A stretch of DNA of 64,000 bases from Carposina sasakii (lineage: Eukaryota; Arthropoda; Insecta; Lepidoptera; Carposinidae). How positions within the stretch are numbered: position 1 is the stretch's first letter; the number at the start of each line of letters is the position of its first letter. Of this stretch, positions 1 to 15,500 are shown piece after piece. A program made the translations under genes and the position numbers. The notes under the pieces were generated by a model that saw only the letters and a program-made list of their open reading frames with translations, searched no databases and was not told the origin of the DNA. The stretch lies in NCBI GenBank assembly GCA_014607495.2, contig CP053152.1:4526001-4590000 (forward strand). The letters are read 5' to 3'.

Positions 1-543
1 AAAATAAACTCCTTGTTTGTCTTTACATACTGATAATGTGTATTTATCTAACTCCATCACCATCAAATACCAGACTCATGCGCGTGATTCGTTTATCTTT
101 CACCAACTTTATCAAGATAAGAAGATAATATCTATTAGAAGAAATAGTTTCTACATATCACCAAAGAATTATTATCACGTGCAATATCTTATCATAATAA
201 ACCCATAGGTATTTTAAATCTATCGATTAGACATCTATTTCGGCACTAGTTCATAAACTTTTACTCAGAAATCCATACATAGATATCGATTATATCAAAG
301 TAGGTACGAGATAATGCAAATCATACGTATTCAAATTATTACGTACGTATCTCGTAAAAGCAATAAAATTTGGTTTTTGACTGATATTATTTTCCTAACT
401 CTGACGCCAAGGCTTCTTGCGGTCTTCTTGTGTTTATTTATTTGTAAGAAAGAGTTACCCACAATTCTCGCGGAAACGGGATAAAGGGAAGGAAATTAAA
501 GTTAGAGATGAAAAATAAAAAGAATAAAATGCGGTAGACATAC

Positions 544-3500
544 CTGCAGTGCACTACAATAGGGCAAGACCGTCCCCTGTAGGACTTGTTCACTTTCCTG
601 AAAAAAAAAGAATAGGTACATTAAAGGTCCATAAAAGTTCATAACACGAAGATATAAAATGGATACAATAGATTTAATTTGAGATGTCCAATGTCTAGAC
701 CCATTAATTCCATGCATAAACCGGATGGAGCAAATAAAACTGCAAACCATTATAATTATCACCGGACGAAAGGATTCTAAAGACGAGTTTGCAGGATTTT
801 ATATTCGTCTTCGGTTTTCCTAGGAGTAAGGAAGAGACTTTGGAATCAATGTCACGCTAGCTGGTATAGAATAACTCTTATGCCCGATTTCGTAACAAAC
901 GGATGTTGTACAGTTTTACAGACAGAGAAACTAGCCTTATTGTTCAAAATGAACTATTTATTTGCTGAAACGAACTCTATTTCTCTATCTTAGGTAGGGT
1001 TACTAGTGTTGGACAGTGCACTAATGGTCATGAGAATAAAAAATTATAAAACTGTATATTTATTTTCTTAGATTAAATTTGTGAATATTTTAAAAAGCAA
1101 ACGAGATTTCGAAAGTTGACTGTCTTCGTGGTCATGTTGTTTAGGCATTTGTTTAGACAGACCGTAACAAATATAGAAAGTAACATATCACTTATTATAA
1201 AAAATGACAATCGACAAATAAGTTGTGTATCAAAATTTTTTTCGATCGTGGAATTAGAACCTCGACCTACCGTCTAAACTCGAGAAGCGCTTTAGTAGAC
1301 GCTGGCACCCCGTTCTCCGGCCACGAGAGGAAGTGGAACTGCGTGACTGTGCGCGTCTCGCCGGTGCGCTGGTTCTTCAGGTAGAAGCTGCGGACCAGGT
1401 AGTCGTCGCACCAGATGTGCTCGCTCACCAGGTGCACCTGGGACATTAAATATAATTATATCAATAAAATATTGAAGTTTTTTTTTTTCTTTGGTACCGG
1501 TTTCATTTTATGGTGTGACAAATAAGTTTGTGTATGCTTTCACATTTGAATTTGAATATAGACTTTCGCCATAATAAGGGTCTCCACCTCATCAAGATTG
1601 TGAAGTACCTATTAGTGTACAATAAAGCATAAGAATAAGATTAGACTTCGTAGGTATAGTACACAAGAGAGCGCGCAAGCACCGGTGCACTCTCTATTCT
1701 GTCGCTCCCATTATCCGATGAGATGGAAAGCTGACTAACGGTTTTACGTGTTTTCCTTTTCCATAACTGAGTTATAAATATTGCTTCAAACGAGTATTTC
1801 GTTACCAATGTTAAGATTAGTTGGACGATCCGAAGAGCAGAATGGAAAAACATTCATGATTATAGATGCCCGTTGCTTTCGCAAGATTCGTAATTAGTCT
1901 TTAATTAGGTTTATTGCAGACATTTTCTGTTGTGTTTAAAAAAACAATGATTATATCGATTTCCCCTTTAGGTACATCACCTGCATCTCCTCCGTGCATG
2001 TCGTAAGAGTAGACTCAGGAACTCAGGCATTCTCTCAGGCACAGTCATACGCACTCTATATGTATGTAATTGCAAAATAGCACGTCATCATCATCATCAG
2101 CCTATTGCAGTCCACTGCTGGACGTAGGCCTCCCCCAGGGCACGCCACAAGACTGCCATGGGAGGTATTTGCCCATAGTTACCACGCTGGGCAGGCGGGT
2201 TGGTGCCCGCAGTTTGTATTTTGGACTATATTGTCAACACGGGGGGCGCTGCTTCCAACCTCCCGGAAACCCTTAATGGCCTCGTACAATACCCACGGGC
2301 ATACACGGGGTGGTACGAATTCTACTCTGCGGGCACCACGCGGCCAATGTTCATATTTACGAGCACGTACCTCATAAATATGATACAGCTCCGAGCCCTC
2401 TTCCGGCCAGTAGCGGTGGCACAGCTGCGCACCGTTCTCGCTCAGACGTGTTAGCATGACGGTGACCACGCTGCCCTGCTCCCACACCATCTGCCAGAAG
2501 TCGGCCGCCGTGTGCGCCAGCGGGCCTGCAGCGGCCACGTATGCCGGGTTGCGCGGGTCGTGGTCCGTCTGATGCAGACATAGGTACATACAGGATGATT
2601 TTTGTCGTCAACGTTCCCAAAAACTACGGAATCTCCTCATCATCACGATCATTTTTCTCCATTGAAGCATACCTGGGAAGTGTCTGGTTTCCAAAATATT
2701 AGGGTCCAAAGTTGAGTAAATAGACTGCGTTTTTCACACATAGACGCGCGTAGCAGGATTTTTTCACGAGAAATAATTAATATCTGTCTATAAAAAAACT
2801 AACATAAACACTAGACACTATAAATTTCGCCCGATCAAGTAATTTAAAAAAAATCCAAAAAATTTAAATTTTTTCCCATCATTTTTTTCGCATAAACTTA
2901 CTTTATTTGATGTATAGAGTACGTATCCTTCGTTAACTAACTACACAACACATTAACCTAGTCCCACATTAAGATGGCCACAAGGCTCGATCTCCAATTT
3001 TTGCCATCCAGCCACTACCAGCCGCCCTCATTAGGTCATCAGTCCATCTAGCCGGAGGGCGTCCAACGCTATGCTTACTGAGGCACATTAAGATCACTAG
3101 GGTCTTAAGTCGTGGTTACGGTACATAAATACATAATCAAGTGTCCATCCATCCGATTTCAAGAGGTTATTGAAGTTCCCCCAAATCTATTTATTAATAC
3201 GTAAGACACTACTAACAATTTCACACTTTGTTAGTGTCTTACGTAGTTCTCAATATGCTAAACATGGCCTTGGTATTTATGATCCTACATTTCTGGCTAC
3301 CCACGGGGATACAGCCGTTTCTATATGTATCTAGGTATGTATGTACATCTAAGAAGAACATAGTGGTGTCCTCAAATACAGGCTTTAAGCCTAGCTTAGG
3401 CTCCAGTCTCTCCGCTGTTTGCTAACTTGTAGAAAATAACAATGTAATATGCTATGTAATTTAAGATATAAAAATTTAAAAAAGAACATGGTGACAAGAC

Positions 3501-6500
3501 GAGGTACTTACAATAGTCGAAGCATTGATGTAGTCCGATCCAGTTTGGTTAGAGAGCGTATTCAAAGTGACCCTAGAGTGATCAAAAGGCAGGACCTCGG
3601 GGTATCTATTCTTGGCTACATTTTCGGGTTTCAGGGCAGCTGTGGTGGCGTTCGGTTCCGCTTCGTAAGCGCATAGAGCGCGCCATTCTTGCTCCAAACG
3701 ATCCTTGTTACGGAGATGGTCTTCCATGTAAGCCTAAGGAATGTCGTTGTGGTTTTAAAAAGGACATGAGGTACGATTAGAAACATATACCTTTATTGGT
3801 ACTGGTATACCTCAGGTTGATTAAATAAACCTAAGTCATTCGTGTGATTGTTCCGTTCTACGATTCCAAATTATCTACCCTGATGTTAGATGTTTTGTTG
3901 GTTTGTTGACTAATACTTACCAAAACCATGTGGCCGGTGGAGATGTCCATATTGGTTAGAGCTGGTTCCTCGCTCCTGTTAAAAGCGAAACGGTTTAGCA
4001 AATCCACTATTTAATCCAGGGAAAACGATTCTTATATATCAGAATACTTACCACGACGAGGTACTGGATCGGGTAGAAGAGGAATTCCCCTCAGGTTCTT
4101 TAGAGAGAGATGTGATCCGTTGCGGGGGGTCCGTTGTTTGAGGGTTGGTGGCCGCTGTGGTTTGTTGTCCGGACCATTTGCCTGACATCCTAGCGCGGCA
4201 GAGCTCCTAAGAAATTATATGATTGGAGTGAATTCGGTTCAGCGTTTTTTCCTAGTCTATATTTACAGTCTTGTTCTATAAGATTGTATGTTGTCTTCAA
4301 TTTTAATATAAGGACAAATTATTAATTACTAGCGGCCGCACATAAATTCATCTATAAGTATAAACTTTAGAATTCCTTTTATTTCCCGTTCCCATGGGAA
4401 TTTAGCAAAATTCTTTCTAAGTGGACCTAGTCACAAAAGGAAGCCACGGTCCAAATATCAGGTTTCCAGCTTCAGTAGGTAGTTTTGTCTTCGCGTTGAT
4501 GAGTCAGTCAGGACATTATTACTTTATACGTATAAAAGATAGTATCCTAGGAAAATATTTTCTGCTAAGATATATTTTTATAATAAATAGATACCTGATA
4601 ATCTCGTGTAGCCTCAGCATCTATCTCATTGGCGGACGTCATGCCCTGCATCTTCCTCTTAGCGCTCATGTCTCTCTTCAACAGTACAGCGAAGACCACC
4701 GCCCCCACCAGCAGGACCGACAGGCTTCCAACCAACGCCAACAGGACTGGTAGCTCCAGGCCGAGGAATAAAGCTTCCGGAGAGTCTAGGTGACGGATCA
4801 CTGGACGTTTGCTCTGTAATGTATGTTAGCGGGTAAAAAATAGAATAGTAGATATGTCGAAATAGAATTTTTCTTTATTAAGTACACCGCAGTTTTTTAT
4901 ACAAGGGCGAGCTTAATGCTTTCGATGACGCGGTTACTTAAAAACATAATTTAAATATGTGAGTATTAAAAAGCATTTTTCATTTCCCGCTTTCTCTCTA
5001 TACTGGTCAAACTGTTTATATCTGTTTTTTTTTAATAAACAAATTACTATACCTCCCCAGCTGCTAAAAACGTCTTTATTTATAAATTTTGTAATATAAG
5101 TACTCGACCATATTAATAATGCCTAGAATAATTAAAATAAAGCTTACTCTATCTCCAATTCCTGTGCTCAATATTTGTGCTCCTGTCTCATGACGCAATT
5201 GCTCTTTGATTTCATCTGGAATAAAAGTTATTTCAATATTTAGTAAAAGTGAACATAAAAGTAGAATTCAGGAACTTTTAAAATAAAATATGTAACGATC
5301 GTGGTAGGTAACTTTTCTCTAAGTCACATGGGTGAAAAATTGTATTAAGTAGATTATGTATTGAAGTCAGATTTTTAACTTGACAACCGATTGTTGCAGT
5401 TGGTAGTAACCCTACCTGCGATGTCATAGGTGCTGAGTTCGAAACCCCGTAGGTGCAAACATTGATATGATAAATATCGATGTTTGTTTCCGAGTCATGG
5501 ATGTTTCTATGTTTACCTCTCCTAATCATGTATTTATAATATAAACCGTTGCTTAGTTAATACTAATAGCTTAGTCTTCTGCCGTTGGTACTAATGTACC
5601 AACGACAGAAGACCTTAGGGATCTTAGTGTGGAACTAGGTTAATATGTTGTGAAATGTGTGAATATATGGAAGTTTGAGTCCACGATATGGGAGTAAGAC
5701 TTACCAATATGTTTAGCCACTGAAACTGCATCGTACCCTTTACTATTCTTTTCGACTTTAAACGTTACCTCATCAGGGTCGACCCTGAAATTTAAAATAC
5801 ATTTCATTGAAAACAATCCAGAAATAAGGATAAATATCTAAAATCCATTTTACAATATCGCGGAAAAAACCTTTTTTTATATGACAGTATGTATTTGTCA
5901 TAGACAGGTAGGTACACTAAACTATTGTAGCTTATACACAATGTCCATAGAAAGTTGTAAACCCTCTTAAAGTAGTTACGATACCTTGGACTTGTAAAAG
6001 TATTTTTCTCCAATCCGAGCATTTTCTCCAATCTTTTGATAAAAGATACACCTTTACTCCAGTCTGTGAGTATTCTGAAATAGATGATAAATGGGAAATT
6101 AGGCAAACTGCCATGGGGGTGGTGAATCGCTTTTGGATTCTAAGAAAAGGAGTTTTAGTTGGTTTCGATAATCCCGAATTCATTTGGGAGATCCAAACCG
6201 TAGCTATTCGTTCTGCTTTAGCTATGTCTTATTTCAATTAGTTAAACACTATCGGACGCCCGTAACTTATAGCGTATCGATTTGATTTGATTTCTTCAAA
6301 ATGGGAATCATAAAGGAGGTCCATAGCCACGCTTAGCATAGATGGGACAGATGTAAATTATCGGAGACAAGTTGCTAGCTCATCGCCTAAAAGAATGCCC
6401 GAGTTCCTTAGTCGACACTTACGACATGCACGGAAGAAGAAGCAGCTGATGTATTCTAGTGAAGTCCCGCATCAGCACAGGACTAACTTTCATATTTATT

Positions 6501-9500
6501 ATACTAGTGGACGACCGGGACTCCGTCCGCGTGGACTACATAAAAATGTCGAAATTATCCGGGATAAAAACATTTTCCCGGGATAAAAAGTAGCCTATAT
6601 GTTATGTGGGACCTGTTACAATATATTCCTGAAAACTGCATCGAAATCGGTTCAGCTGTTTCTGAGATTAGCGTGCACAAACGCACAGACAAACCGACAA
6701 ACAGAAAAAAATCCAAAAATCGTTCTTTTGGGTACTATTGCGTTGATAAAGGTCTCCTATAATATTTTTTCTCATATACATATATTCCATGTACAGATAG
6801 CGATCCTTTACATTTTTATTATATGTATATAGATATAGATTAGTAGGATATCTACGCATCTTACCTATTTTTCAATTGAACATAAGCGTACGACGGATCG
6901 GAATCGAATTCATCGTGCTCATTGACTTTAGCTCTTTGTTCAGTTTCTTCACCTGAAACGTATTCAGATGTTAAAGTGTACTAAAAAACGTGGCTACATA
7001 GACATAAATATGATTAGGTTCACAAGAATCACACCAAGAATGATTTCATGCCAAAATATTGCATTAAAGATGTTATAATCTGGATATCACGTAATCAGAA
7101 AATATGTTATTGTAAAATACAGTTTTCTTAGTTTTTTATATATAAAACTCCATGTATATGACATAGCTGCAGACCGCAGGGGGATAGATGACATAAACGC
7201 AAAGGGTATGTCCAACTCACCCCTTGTTTCCATATCCAAAAGATACTGATTATGTACTGAGAGTTATTTTATTATCCTATGGTTATAATTGTAGTTTGGC
7301 TACAAAATAGGTTTGTTGCCTGTTTGAACTAAATGTCTCCTAAATAAATAATATATTTTAATTAATTACTTGTAGTTATAGGAAAGGAACCAGTCGTTTT
7401 TCATTTAGGAGCTAATGTATTACGTACTTAAAAAACTTTGTCATAAAAATATCTGTAGTGAAATATATCTATTATGTAGATACCTAATGAATAGTTATGC
7501 GTTTTTGTAAGCTAAACCCCTAAAATATGACACTAGATAACAATTGATTTAAATTTTAAAATCACACATATAAAAAAACAACAAATAAGAAAAACACACA
7601 GTATGGAAAATATGTAAAAATCAGCGGCATGCATTTGAGGTAATAGGAAAAGTGCGGGGTGTAAAGGAACATCTAGTGCAGAACTTCGGATAAGACGTGA
7701 AAGTGCAGCTTAAGTTCGAACAATAATATCCATTTATCAATCCGGCAGCGATATCACTAACTCGACAAGTTGTAGGGTACATCGACATCTAAACAGCTAT
7801 AACCGTGGCCACAGTGACACTAACCTGTCACAGATTTATTACGGTCGAACAATATCTTTATTAATTTCGCACTCATGTGTGGCCCGGGCTTTTTTACATC
7901 GTCTCTTTCCCTACGCAAGAAGCCCCATTCGTTATTAAGCAAATCTTGCATGTCTTCGGATAGATAAAATTTAGATTTTTCACCTGAAACATCGTCGATA
8001 CTTGTAACACCTTCAGTCTGGTGTAACTGTTGATTTCGGGGTGGGCGTCTCCTTTTTATTGGGCCTATTTCAAAATATACATAAAACATAAAATAACATC
8101 AACCGAAACTCTCGATATATGATCAGATTTATGAACCACTATGAATGTACAAACATGTCCCTGAAGGCTTTCTAGTTAAATGAGTGGAGTAATGTGCCTA
8201 CGATGCAAAAAAAGTTATGAAGCAAAACAATTCAATTTTACGTAAATCCAAACATTTGGGTGTCTATATAAAGCGGTCTCACCCTGAAAATCGTCAGCTC
8301 TAAGAGGCCCTCCCTCGGCATAAAGCGGAATTTTTGGTTTTGTTTTAAAGATCTCTCCCCAGTGGTTCATTAGATATTCCATATTTTTAGATTGTTTTGT
8401 AATGGTATTTGTATCTGAAAATATGAAACAGTTATTATAATTCTTACATATATCCTTACAAACTGACCAGGTCGACAAGAACCCTAATCCTTACCCATCG
8501 GATCGTAGGGATCCATGTGCCCGCTACCGGTATCACTTGAGAAATCGTCCCCGTCATAGTAAACCCTTATCTCCGGAATTTCACCTGGATTTTCATATTC
8601 AAATGGAAAGTTTTTCTCTGCGAAACTTTGCTTATACTTCTCCAAAGCGTTAGATCGCACTTCTTCATCTAGAGGCGAGAACCGGTTACTGGTAATGTAT
8701 TCCGCAGTATAGGGAGGTGCTTTAGCTTTATGTTTACGGAAATGGGCGCCAAGTCTTTCTTCGTCCACAAAGGCTTCCATTGGCTCGTTGTGACTTAGAG
8801 TTTCAACGGGGTTTGGTAGTGACTTCTTTTCTATCTCTTCCATAATATTTCCATCGTCATCATTAGTTAGAGCTCGTTCACGTTCGGCTTGAATACGTTC
8901 ACGAAATCCTTCAAAAGGTACGACTGGGGAATCATCATTCGCAGCCATTAATAATAAATCCTTGATTTTGTCATGTCCGTTTATCTCGTCGTTTATGTCT
9001 TCATCATTTAATAACACTCCATCAGCCGCAACTGTTACAAAATATAGATAAAGTAATAAAGTTAAATTAAAGTACCTTTAAACAAAGTTGGAGATTTACT
9101 TACGTTTTGTCAATAAATAAGGGGCCGGGTCCTCTTGGGGCAGAAATGGCGGGCTGTACACTTCATTTGCATAGTTCGAGTCAGGTGAGTTCGGTGTAAA
9201 CCGGACATAGGCCGTTTCATCGGGATCCACCTAAATCGAATCTTAAGTTTAGAAACTTTATTCCGTTTTTACGCAATTAAATCACAAGTTTAATCGAATC
9301 ACCTTTGGATTATCCTCCTCTTCCGCAGTTGCTTCTTCGGGTTCATCTTCGTTTATTGATCCGAGTTTGGGATCAGCGAAATGTTCACATATTTTTGGAT
9401 TGATTTGTACTGGATCTCTGAAATGAAAACAAGTTTCAATATTAAGACTTTTGTTACACCCTGTACACACAGCAGTGTTCCTAAAAAAGAGATAACCAGA

Positions 9501-12500
9501 ACAGCAGGACAGACACATTTAGCGCTGCGGGATGAGATATAAAGGTCAGTGTCAAATTGCTAGCTCTTTGTCTGAAAGAACGCCCCTAAATTCCTTAGTC
9601 GACTCTTACGACGTGCACAAAAGGAGATGCAGCTGATATATTTTAGTGGAGCCCCGCATCAGGAAAGAAAGGTTTATATAAAATATTTTATATGTATTGA
9701 ACGTAACATTATTTTCATCATTAAAACTGATAGTAATAGAGTACACATAGTTTACACATATTCTATTTCAATGGGAGTTTAACCAGGCCTCGATAATAGT
9801 CGTTCAATATTCCGCCTCGGCCACCTTGTGCTCAATATTGCAGTGAATACCTCATTCGGTAAATGCATTTCAATCGATACACGAGATCGGGGCCTATACA
9901 GGATGTTTGTAACAGCCAGGCAAATATTGATACCATGACTTCAGACCATTATTCTAAGGCGGAAAACACTGAAAATGATCACAGGGAAATTCCAAAATTT
10001 TCCAACATTTTTTTCATATTTTAAGGAAAAAATTGTTTAGTTTGTTTAATTTGGCCTTAGATAATGACTGTAAAATAAAATTTTAACCAAAAGATGATTT
10101 TCAAAAAAAGTTGCCCTCAAAAATGTTCAAATAACTGATCAACCCTAATGGAGAGTCATAAGTGATAAAAAAAACAGCAATGTGTCACACAATAACCAAT
10201 AAGCCCATTTAATTAGTCACAGGATCGCCCGATGCAATTGGCGCGGAGAGCAATGACTACTGATAATCAAATTAAAAATGCATTTCCTGCGAGTAATAAC
10301 ACTGTCGTATAACTCAACACAATGGTACTTGTTCAGTATTTCAGTATTTGCTTGGCCGTCACCCACACCCTGTATAGAGTAAGCAGTTAGGTACGTTGGT
10401 ATTTTGTGTAGGCTTGGACAGATTTTATATAATAATACATTCACGTTCATATACATACAGCTGTGTTTCGAAAATGAGGTAGCCATCATCTATACATATA
10501 ATAAAAATGTAACGGATCGCTGTCTGTACATGGAAGATATATAAGAAAAAATATTATAGAAATACCTTTATCAACGCAATAGTACCCAAAACAATGATTT
10601 TTGGAATTTTCGTCTGTTTGTCTGTGCGTTTGTGCACGCTAATCTTAGAAACGGCAAAACCGATTTCGATGCAGTTTTCAGGAACATATTGCGACAGGTC
10701 CCAATTAACATATAGACTACTTTTTATCCCGGAAAATGTTTTTATCACGGATAATTTCGATATTTTGTTTTTTTTCTGTAGTCCACGCGGAAGGAGTCGC
10801 GGGCGTCCACTAGTAAATAAATAAATTCTCCATGGGTAGCCATAGAACTGCAGAATCATAAACGAGATCCCACTGCCACGTTTAGCACAACGTGGACAGA
10901 TGTAAATGATTAGTGACAAGTCGTTCGTTTACCGCATGAGGGAATCACCGAGTACCTTAGTCTTGACGACATGCTTGGAAGGAGATGCAGCTTATTTGCT
11001 TTATTACAGTGAAGCCTCGCATCAGCCCAATCAAATAATAAACTAATTATGTATGTTTAAAGTATCGAATTTCGTAATGTGCCTTAATACAGGGTGTTTT
11101 TTCATTGCCACCCTTAACGAAGGATAGGTACTTTATACATCAAATTAAGTAAGTTTATGACTAAAAAATTCTGGGAAACGAGGTAAATTTTTTTGTTTTT
11201 TTATTTTTTTTTATTACTTGATCGGGCGAAATTTATAGTGTCCAGTGTCTATACTAGGTTTTTCATAGACAGATATTAATTATTTCTCGTGAAAAAATCT
11301 TGCTACACGCGTCAATGTGTGCTTTTATGCAGAAAAACGCAGTCTATTTATTCAACTTTGGACCCTGATATTTTGGAAACCAGACACTTCCCAGGTATTC
11401 TTTTATGGAGAAAAATGATCGTGATGATGAGGAGATTTCGTGGTTTTCGGGAACGTTGACGACTAAAAATCACCCTGTATATTCACTAAAGATACAATCA
11501 TAATGAACTCACAAATCATGTCGCAGGGTGTACTGCATCGCCTGCAACAGGCACTGGGTGTATGCATGCTCCCAGTGGTAGCCGCGTGCCGTCAGCCGCT
11601 GTAGCTCGTTCTCGAACCATTGCAACTGGTCCGAGGACAGGTCGAATCTGCACACAAATTATATTTCAACTTGATAAAAACAAATACCTACGGTTTTTAC
11701 AGTTAAATTTATCTGGAAGCAAGCGTCATCGGTAACTTCTCATCTCAGGTATTTTACTCATCTGACTTCGGTAGGACTACTAAGTGAGAGTTTATCACTC
11801 GAACTCGTGCACGCAGTCAGCAGTTGTGCTGTTTATTAAATCACATCACAATACTAATGAGTATTCTTTTATTCCAAACTACAAGAGTCATGAAGGACCA
11901 ATTCGATTACGGACACAAAACATAAAGTTATGGATATAGTTATCATATTATCTTTAAGAAAGCTAATAGCATACCGATGGAGACGTAATAATTGCCCCTC
12001 AAATAACATTCGTATCAAAATAGATTACAAACTTCAATGCGCATTCACTTTAAGTACAAAAAGAGTTCGGAGAATTCTCTAGAGTTTACAACAGCTTAGC
12101 CGCTGCGGTGAAACCTTGATTTAAATTCGGTATTAACTTGATCAAGTGACATTATTTACAATGAAAGGCTTTTAAGAAGAAATTTATTTAAAATAGTAGG
12201 AAGAAATGTCGGCGATGAACGTAGTAATTACTAGCTCTCTTGAGTAACAAGAGTACTGAATGCTTATGATGGCATATTTACTCGCTATTACGGCTCATTT
12301 ACATCATGGCATATACCATACGGTGGATATACCATAAAATGTTAGCAATAAATATTAAGCATTCTCTAACTAAACAGAAGGTTATAATTATTACAGAAGC
12401 AAAGTTCACATTTTAATCTACGCGACGCATTGATAGCCCTGTAAGAAGTAAATGTAACCTACCTACACAGCATACTCTCAATACTCTATCTATTTGTCTC

Positions 12501-15500
12501 ATTCTAGTAGCCTATCCTAAAATTTTCATAGAGGAATGATTACAAACGTCTCATAAGAAGAGGTACTTATCGATCAGCAGGCGTAGCATAAGGCTGCCTT
12601 TCCACCTATGCCACGTTGCTATCCAAATCATAATTAGTGTTCAATCATGTCATCATATCAAACGCATTCATAGCAACGTGGCAGTTTGGGTTGGGTGGGA
12701 AAAATCACATATCAAATCTAAATAACAAATCCACAGACCAAGTATTGGTGCCATTAAAAAGTCAAGTTTTTTTACCGAGAGTGTCACGTTTGTAAAAAAG
12801 GAGTGAAGAAAGATTTGATAAGCAATTCCTGCAGAAAAGATTTCTTTATAACAGGTCAGTCTCAGTTGATAGATCATTTGTCTCAAAAAAAAAGTTGTTT
12901 GAGTCTGAGATTATCTAATAATTTTACCAAGCAAAGTGCTAAAGAAAATTGGCACAAAGGAGTAGTAAATAACAAGGTAAGGAATCGATTAGATCACTCC
13001 TCTTTGCCGAGTCTTAAACCTATTAGGTATTCTACTGGGTGTAAAAATACAACTTTGTTCTTTTAATACCTCGTATTCTTTGTAACATCCCGAACATTTT
13101 TTTCCATGGAAGCATCCCTGGGAAACCACGGGTTTCTAAGATATTGAGGTCCAAAGTTACATTAATATTATCATATTTTTTTTTACATAAATCCATCTGA
13201 AATCAGTTAACAAACATTTTTTTTAAAGATACCATGTCAAAATGTTATAATGTTAGTTGTACTTTGAGCATCAAACGAATACATTGCTTGCAATAAAATG
13301 ACAGTATTTTTTCATATTTTTTGTCGTTTCCCAGGGTTGGTTCCATAGAAGAAAACGATCGTATAAGCTTACAAAGAATACGAGGTATTAAAAAAACATT
13401 GTTGTCTTTTTACACCCTGTATGTGCCCTACCCACGGCAGCACTTAGTAAATAACGTACCTACACGTGTTAATATGTGAGAGAGAATTACATAGATATTT
13501 TTCCATATAACTTTTCTATCTTGATCTGATCACGTGTTTGAAAATATGAGCTTCGTACGAGCCTAGTACCAAATAAGATAACTTTCGAATAAGGCAACAA
13601 CGTTTGATCGAATCGATCCACCTTTTATGGACCTACGATGCCACAGATAGGTACACAAAAAACAGAAGAATCTAATTTATAACACTTCGCATTTTTGTCA
13701 GCGGGGTTTAAAAAACAGTCCTTCAATGTTTTTTTTATCGTTTGGGGTTAAGAAACATGTACCTACCTATTCGATGTTTTTGGTATGTAAAAATACTTCA
13801 GAGTAACAAGGTAAGTTCTCGAAGTTCTCACTTATTCATTTAAGTTCTCACTTATTCGTAATGACTATTATGGAGACGTGACGGAACTGTCCATTAATTT
13901 TTCATCCTTAAATACTAAAGTTTAGTTAAACTAAACTGTTTCCCATTCGCGCACAAAATTTATAGCATTATGTCGTGTGGAGTTGGTTTACATTAGCAGT
14001 GATTTTAAATCATCACAATGTAGACTTATACCTACATATAGGTACATATATTATAAGTACAATGGGAGAGCTCAAAAGTCAATTTAAAATCTTCACTTAG
14101 GTAATTGAATTCTCACATTCAATGGAATTTCCAAATACACTTCAAAGAGAAAATGAAGGCAAAAAATAAAATAAATTATAATAAACAAAATTTTACAAGA
14201 AAATTGCTGTCTTTCATAGCTTACCTGTAGAGGGAGCCGTCTTCTGGTAATTCGTCGTAGACCGGTATACATTTACCGAAAGCGAAATCTGAAAATTCAA
14301 AGTAAAACTTACTTCCGAACAGTTTAAGGACGTGGCTAAACATACATACCTACCAAAATAGTATACAAATAGCACTTATACCTATGGAACAAAAATATTA
14401 TTTTTTGACAAACTGGAACAAATGTCAAGTAGGCAATTTATTCAGGACTCGCTAGTCGCCCACGACCTCATCCACATGATCTTTAGAACTCACGTAGGTA
14501 TTTCCCATTCCCACAATTTCGGCCTTTACGACCTTTCTCAGTACTCTATCTAGTACACTCGCCAAGGAACATACAGGATGTTTTATCGACAACGTTTCCG
14601 AATACTACGCATTCTCCTCAACATCACGAACCTTTTTACTCCATGTAAGTATACCTGGGAAGTATCTGGGAACATTCTGTATAGTAATAGTCTTAGCTGT
14701 GTGATATCACTCAATTACTAAGTAACGAAAGACTTTTATATAATTCAATAAATGAATAACAGTTAACAGCTAACATTAAGTTAACTTAGTAGCTATACTA
14801 CTACTTTCTACTACTACTAATACTACTTTCCCCTGTGATTCCTCTCCTATTATATTAAACTTGTTACAATATTGCAAAACATTAAGTTATTCACTTAAAT
14901 GAGCTTCAAAAATACCTAACAAAAATATTCTAAATCCTTAGCTTAGCGAATGAAGCCGTCTCCTTTGAGATATTGATTTATGAATGATTGATTATAATGT
15001 GCGATGATAGCTACCTACTGTGTTAGAGTTCTCTTAGCGACACATGATGGATGGATCAATAAACGAGTTTTGATGTGTAAAGAACACCATCATTATTGCT
15101 GTGTAGGTACAATATATAAGTACTGTATAACAATGCCTTATGACATCATTTTCTACATGTTTTTTTTTCCCGAAAATCATATTGCCAAGGATTTGGCATT
15201 TGTTTTACGGCCTGCCTGACGCCAACCCTATCCGGGTTTATCTAAGTGACTATTTTAGAATATTAAAATCCGTACATCACATAAGCCAGTATACCATACA
15301 AAGACTGTTCAGTGTTCATTTAATTGACGGCCGACTGGTCTAGTAGGTAGTCACCCTGCCTGCGACGCCATAGGTCCTGGGTTCGAATCCCGGTAGGTGC
15401 AAACATTGATATGATGAATATCAATGTTTGTTTCCGAGTCATGGATGTTTCTATACTTATCTATGTATTTATATACCGTTAGTACCCACGACACAAGACC

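Noticed and set aside
2179..2589. A 136-codon frame continuing past the ia2 exon at 2371
   Set aside because: Homology to PTP domains stops exactly at the GTACGT donor; the rest is the RTE-like remnant.
6395..6859. Short frames of 60-77 codons
   Set aside because: All fall within family R and Helitron H1 repeats and have no conserved motif.
15328..15405. tRNA gene with A and B boxes
   Set aside because: B box and T-stem are good, but the anticodon arm and acceptor stem do not fold properly and the sequence continues into a SINE tail shared with 5383-5665.
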